A stretch of 64,000 nucleotides of DNA from Ziziphus jujuba (Eukaryota; Streptophyta; Magnoliopsida; Rosales; Rhamnaceae), in NCBI RefSeq assembly GCF_031755915.1, contig NC_083379.1, positions 41,238,001-41,302,000 on the forward strand, in the 5' to 3' direction. Below the pieces are notes generated by a model. It worked only from the letters and a program-made list of their open reading frames with translations. It was not told the DNA's origin and searched no databases. Of this stretch, positions 58,984-64,000 are shown piece by piece (position 1 is the stretch's first letter; each line of letters starts with the position of its first letter). Position numbers and translations under genes: made by a program.

Positions 58984-59201
58984 CAATCCCATTTTAATTA
59001 CATACCTACGGTCAAGTTTCACTAAAACCTCAACATTTTTTATGCTTTTTTTTTTTTTTTTTTTTTTGTGTCTTATTGTGCTAACCCATAGCTATTAGTG
59101 TTTCTTCTTCACCAAGAAAATTAGAATCAACACCGATAAAGAGCAGTTCATACCATCAAATGGACATTATATTATTTGGGGGTATTAGAGAGGTTTAGAA
59201 G
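56413..59201 (+). other. Decayed duplicate of the spacer between the RBR gene and GDSL gene K
   Basis: 56413-56760 aligns with 61300-61560, 58140-58740 with 61985-62540, and 58990-59201 with 63550-63728. The unit is thus an older tandem copy of the right end of the window. It contains (CA)n/(TA)n at 57017-57064, (TA)n at 57470-57494 and 58957-58983, and (TTA)n at 58203-58228. No gene seen. Confidence 0.6.
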
Positions 59202-59464
59202 AAGGCATCAACGAGGTTTTACATATACTTCTCGGCTATAATTTCTCCAATATTATTAATCATTCACAACCTTCCAAGCAGCTTTGGTGAAAAACATCTA
59301 ACCCGCTTGTTCATCTTTGGTGATTTACTGTGTGGTGCTGGAAACAACAACTACTTTCCCACTTCTTTCCAAGTAAATCACTGGCCATATGGAGATATCC
59401 ATTTTAATTTCGTCACATGGTAAACAGCTTCCAAAGGCCGTCAGTCTGATTCCTGATTTTATTG
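59202..59464 (+). pseudogene. GDSL esterase/lipase pseudogene J (exon 1 only)
   Basis: Paralog of exon 1 of gene K. The start codon position is AAG (59202-59204) instead of ATG. The conserved block reads LFIFGDLLCGAGNNNYF, with the nucleophile codon changed from TCA to TTA (Ser to Leu). A frame disruption and stop follow near 59420. It ends at an intact ATTG/GTAATA donor, but no downstream exons are found before the RBR gene. Not functional. Confidence 0.85.
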
Positions 59465-60054
59465 GTAATATATGCTAACCCTTTGATTGGTTTGAAATCC
59501 ACTAATTACTTGAATTGTTTCACATACAAATAGTGCAGAGTATCATTACCATGTAGAAATTTAATATTTGTTGAAATTTAGATAATCGACTCAAATAACA
59601 ATACTTCGATAAAAAAAAAAATAATAATAAAACTCAATGGCAATGCCATCACTTACTAACTGCCTAGCCAGTGAACAAAGCTTTTTGTTTTAATCATTTA
59701 AGACACCTTCTTATAGTTAACAAGATAAATTAATACTGCATCGGGAAGGAAAAAAAAAATAGATTAAAACATAAATCATTTCTTACTAAACATGCAGCAA
59801 AAAAATATTGAAAACGCATAGTATTCCATATATAGTGATTAGTGATAAATTAATTCAAAAGCAAATTAAACTAAATTAGAGATAGATATCCTAATACTGC
59901 AGCACAGCCAGAAACAAATTAAAAAGAGATTAAAACATATATAAGACATTTCTGACTACACATGCAGCACTAAGAATACTTTAAAAAGCATATATATCGA
60001 TCTAATTATAATAGATAGGATTGTCATCCCACGAAAGCTTCTTCTCCAGAATAA
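59465..60054 (+). other. AT-rich spacer between J and the RBR gene
   Basis: No gene or clear repeat, apart from short similar stretches around TGCAGCA at 59793, 59898 and 59963. It includes the 3' flank of the minus-strand RBR gene. Confidence 0.5.
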
Positions 60055-61168
60055 CTAGTTTGATAGTGGAACGCATGCATGAACCTCGGACCATTTTGAT
60101 CCACATGAATAGCAGAACTCATACCGGCACCTATATATATATATGTATGAATATAAAAGCAGAAGGTTTAGAATACAATTAGACTTTGAAAAAACAATAA
60201 TTTGATCAAGTTTAACCATCAAATGCATATACTAATACATGTCAATAGATATCTCATACATATTATACATATCCTTTAATTTTTTTTATCTTATTATTAA
60301 ATTTCGAGTATGTTCTTGACAAAAATAAAATAAAGTTTTTGATAGTAATTAATTACCTGCATGTAATGTGCATACAACCAGACCTCTTTTCCACATAGAA
60401 TTTGCAACAGGGACATCTTCTCCATTCGTTAGCCTTGGCAAGCTCCATGACCAAGATATCTTCTCTCTCTCTTTCGTCCTGGCCTGGTTTTTGAAACTCC
60501 CTACATTCGATTCCACCATGCCATGAAACCTTACACTGAGCACAGAACAATCTATGGCAATTGGGACACTCAGACATAGTCACAGCCTCCTTACCATCAT
60601 CCAGCAACACAGCAGAGCAATCCTTAAAGGGACAGTAAAACTTCTCAGCACCAAGAATCAAAGATTCGCTAAGCAAATTTTCCCACCTCTCAAACACTTC
60701 TTTAGGAACAATGGAGCTACAAGATTCCGGCTCCAACACACCGTTACATTTGAGATCAGGACACTCTACCTTTAATATATTGTCCTGAATCTTTGTTGCT
60801 ACGTATTTGGCAACGCAATCGTTGCAAAATGAATGAGAACAGCTGGTAATTCTCAACATTTCTCCACCAGGTTTTGCATCCATGCATATCAAACACAACT
60901 CAGGAGGAGAAGAATCTTGTCCATGAGAGGAAGAAGATGATGATTGACCAGTTTCCATGCATTTAGCGTTCTTTGATCTATCCGGGGCTGCTGATCCACT
61001 TGTTGTTGAAGTTTTTAAAGAGATTGCTGAGGACACGAGGGCCTCTTGGATCTGAAGCTGTTCTGCATATTTCTCGTCTGAGATTGGGAATAACTCATTA
61101 TCATCAAAGAGTGCTGTGAAGTAAAATTCATCAACCACACCAGAACTTGCCGATCGTTCTCCTTCCAT
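60055..61168 (-). CDS. RBR-type E3 ubiquitin ligase (RING1-IBR-RING2, 2 exons, 295 aa)
   Basis: Exons on the minus strand are 61168-60357 and 60130-60055, joined GT-AG, giving 295 codons. RBR ligases take ubiquitin from an E2 onto a RING2 cysteine before passing it to the substrate. RING1 spans Cys92 to about Cys141 (CLICMDAKP, SHSFCNDCV). The IBR spans Cys179 to Cys222 (CPFKDC, CPNC, FCAQC, WHGG). RING2 starts at Cys252 (CPCC) with VEKRSGCMHITC, where Cys265 is the expected catalytic residue. Exon 2 supplies CRYEFCYSCGSKW, then H and C ligands, and a stop soon after. The first 85 residues are acidic then Ser-rich and look disordered. It resembles short plant RBR proteins without the extra N-terminal nuclease-like domain. 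Intact; substrate unknown. Confidence 0.9.
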
Positions 61169-63728
61169 TTGTTTTTCCCTCGGTATGGACTTCTCTTTTT
61201 CTCCTCTCTCTTTATTTATTCATTTGTTAATCAATCATAAATATAGGTATACAACTTTCCATGCAAATCTAGGAAACTCAAAGGGGTGTCCTCCTATTGG
61301 ATAAATACAGCCAAGCCAATCAATATATTTTGACCATTTATCAAATATATATATATATATATATTTATCCTTGATAAGAGTAGTTTTGAAACTTAGCTTT
61401 AAAAGTTTGAAAGGTAATGCAAATTTATAACTTTGTTTTTCAGAAAGACTTTTAATTAATAAAATATGATTTTATATTGTGTACAACTTAAAAAATAGTG
61501 CTTTTTTATCTAGTAAATCAAAACTGTATGGTTATTTTTAGATTATTATCAATAGTTTGACATTATTTTTCTAAATTATTATAAATTATTTCTACTATTT
61601 GAAACTTGACCATGAAGAATCTTTATGCCTGCAGTGAAAAGCAGTATTCAAGTTCTGACCAAAAATAAAAAACATACTGTTCAATTTTTTTTCAGAACAC
61701 ACTATTCAAGTTTTATACTCTGTTTTTTTTTTTTTTTTTTTTGTTAATTGCACTGAAAGTAACTGTATTGTACTTTTGGTAAATTACGCATTAGACTCTC
61801 AAATTCAAAATATTCCATATTGGATCTTCAATTAACTGTTTTCTCAATTTATATTAAAAAAAAAAAAAGATATGAAAATTAGTCAATATTCTCAATTAAA
61901 ATTAACACTTTTTTTTTGTTTTAATGGTTTTACTATTAGATCAAGCCTATGAATACAAATTAAAATGAACGTTTAAATATCCATATTAATAGAGGTGAGA
62001 TCTGGGCTTCTAATTATTTTTGTTTGTATGAATCATTAGGATAAATTAATTTTTTTTATTATTTGCTCTTGCTCAATATGACTTCCATATTGGAATTCAA
62101 TCATTTTAACTTTAGTAAAATAATTATTGATGGTCAAGACACAACAATTTGCTTTGATTTTTTGATATGGGAATGTGGAGGTTGAATTCGAAACCATTGC
62201 GTAGGGAACAAGTGTAGCTTTGCCATTGTCGTGTTCCGGGACTAATTGGTTGTCATTAATAATCCAATTTTTTTTTTTTTTCCTTAATGAGGCTGTAAAT
62301 TTAATGTCGGAGGCTGTATTAAAGAAAAGAAGGGTCTAGGTAGAACACTCTGCAGCACTATAATTACATTATGGAAAATATTGACATGCTATAAATTTTT
62401 CTTGAAGGTTACATAGAAGAATGTCACTGGGTAAACGCAATGATGTGAAACCCCATGTTTTTCATCTTTCCTAATCATATCTTTGTTTTCATAGGCTATT
62501 TATATATATATATATATATATATATTTTCAAAACCATATGATTTATTGAAAGCACTACTTTTTTTTTTCTTTTTTGCTGCCAGAAACCATATGATTTATT
62601 GAAATCACTAGTTTTCTTTTTTTTTTTACTTCCAGAAAGGGAGCTCTATGGTGTCGGCAAGGGAGAGTGAAAAGCTAAACAAGCTCTGACCAAGGGGGAG
62701 CATTTTGCAAGGTGCGAGATGGTTTTAGCAAAAACCAGTAGCAAGACCCTATTAAGGTAAGAGATGTCTTTCCTCCTCTGTTCTCATACCTCCCCTGTTT
62801 TTATGTTGCTAATTTGCCTTTAATGTGATAATTTCGTCCTTGCCATGAAACATAATTGTCATATTTATATGTATATACATGTATATATATATGTATATGT
62901 ATGTGTATGTATTTGTGCTATGTGGTTTTCTACTTTGCCGAGAATGTCGAGAAAACCACACAACGAGGGGATACTTGTGGTTGGCACAATTGGCAGTACA
63001 TTCTCCAGATCCGGACGAGGCTTTAGGACTCAAAATGCAGCTTTATTTACCGAAAATAAATAAGTAATAGCTAGAAAATAAAAAGCAATACCATAGTTTT
63101 ATTTTATACTATTGAGGTATATGTTATTTTCATAACCATCAGAAGCTTCAATTAATGCCTCGTGGTTTACTAGCAATTAGTTTCTAACCAGATGTGGTTT
63201 CAGTTAGATTGAATGCCTTCCCTGACTCTCTTTACAAAGAGAAGAGGTTTCCAGGGAATTGTAGTCTGGGATTTCGTTTTCTCTCTCTAAAGAAATATAG
63301 AGACTCTCTCTCTCTCTCTCTCTCTCCGTTTATCAAAATCTTACTTATACCTACAGCCTACAGCCTGGATACACCAGTTTTGCAAGAGTGAATGAGGAGG
63401 ACACAGCTAACAATTATGTTTTTGCCTTTTCAATTTTTGGACATGTATGAAAAGGTGATTCGCGCAGTACACATCGACTTTTAATCAAATGAAGACAAAA
63501 AATAGGTAACCGACGAAAATCTGACCCAGAAAAACATGTTTCTTTAATTAAAGGACCAAGTTTCACTAAAACCTCAACACTTTATCTTTTTTTCCCCCTT
63601 ACTGTGCTAATCCACATAGCTACAACTGTTTCTTCTTCAGCAGAAAATTCCAATAAAGACCTGTAAAAGAGCAGTTCATATCATCAAATAAACATTACAT
63701 TAATTGGCATATTAGAGAGGTTTAGAAG
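61169..63728 (+). other. Spacer between the RBR gene and GDSL gene K (probable shared promoter region)
   Basis: The two genes diverge from this 2.56-kb region. The 5' flank of the RBR gene is CT-rich (61190-61215). It contains (TA)n at 61346-61364 and 62502-62523, poly-T at 61724-61742, (TC)n at 63306-63328 and a hairpin at 62921-62960. Large parts are repeated in older form at 56413-59201. No other gene is seen. Confidence 0.55.
62921..62960. other. Perfect 11-bp inverted repeat with 18-base loop
   Basis: TGTGGTTTTCT (62921-62931) and AGAAAACCACA (62950-62960) are exact complements around an 18-base loop. It lies after a (TATG)n-rich stretch. It may be the end of a small foldback element or chance; no function is assigned. 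Confidence 0.5.
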
Positions 63729-64000
63729 ATGGCAACAACATGGTTTTACATCTACTTCTTGGCTTTAATTTCTCCAATATTACTGATCATTCTCAACCTT
63801 CCAAGCAGCTTTGGTGAAAAAAATCCAACCAGCTTGTTCATCTTCGGTGATTCACTGTATGATGCTGGAAACAACAACTACTTTCTCACTCCTTTACGAG
63901 TAAACCACTGGCCTTATGGAGAAACCTATTTTCATTTCCCCACTGGTAGAACTTCCAATGGCCGTTTGATTCCTGACTTTATTGGTAATGGATGCTAACC
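63729..64000 (+). CDS. GDSL esterase/lipase, gene K (exon 1; continues beyond window)
   Basis: Exon 1 is 63729-63984 (85 codons plus one base), ending ATTG/GTAATG at the same position and phase as the other cluster genes. It encodes a longer hydrophobic signal peptide (about residues 5-29), then [17 protein letters not shown] with Ser42, [25 protein letters not shown]. It is more divergent than A-G and forms a third subfamily with pseudogene J. Exons 2-5 lie outside the window, so whether the gene is complete cannot be judged. Confidence 0.85.

Overview
This is AT-rich plant nuclear DNA, almost certainly from a eudicot. The evidence is five-exon genes with GT-AG introns, plant-type secreted GDSL esterase/lipases, a plant RBR ubiquitin ligase, Copia and TRIM retroelements primed by initiator tRNA-Met, a hAT-type MITE, and no bacterial gene architecture. 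I cannot name the species from sequence alone.

The window holds a tandem array of GDSL esterase/lipase genes, all on the + strand, heavily invaded by transposable elements. Copies are labelled A to K here. A (4379-6405), B (8492-10248) and E (27092-28861) have complete, splice-consistent reading frames of 370, 369 and 369 residues with the Ser-Asp-His triad. G (34150-38800) would also be complete (365 residues), but a 2.94-kb LTR sits in exon 4. C, D, F, H, J and several scraps are pseudogenes. K (from 63729) is a further, more divergent copy cut by the window end. A-B and D-E, with their intergenic DNA, form a large tandem segmental duplication offset by about 13.6 kb. F and G form a second subfamily with their own duplicated flanks.

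Region by region: 1-2991 is the 5' part of a minus-strand Copia element (LTR, primer site, leader, gag, damaged protease/pre-integrase region). 3-12.5 kb holds A, B and C with a repeated flank. 12.6-16.6 kb is a solo LTR nested in another solo LTR, both with perfect 5-bp target duplications. 17-29 kb holds D (broken) and E, with a tandem TRIM array in intron 1 of D. 29-40 kb holds F, fragments, a small complete TRIM, G with its LTR insertion, and H. 40.7-43.6 kb is a degenerate minus-strand ClpB/HSP101-like AAA+ locus. 45.4-48.5 kb is a fourth 3-kb solo LTR. 48.5-52.2 kb is extremely AT-rich. 52.2-59.5 kb is a decayed copy of the RBR-to-GDSL neighbourhood, split by a fifth 3-kb solo LTR with an internal duplication. 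60.0-61.2 kb is an intact two-exon RBR E3 ligase gene, followed by spacer and GDSL gene K.

The most distinctive feature is one family of LTRs of about 3 kb, present five times in 44 kb, only as solo LTRs. Each has its own 5-bp target duplication, and two lie in GDSL exons. I see no evidence of a new defence or catalytic system. The window reads as birth-and-death evolution of a secreted lipase cluster driven by tandem duplication and transposon insertion.
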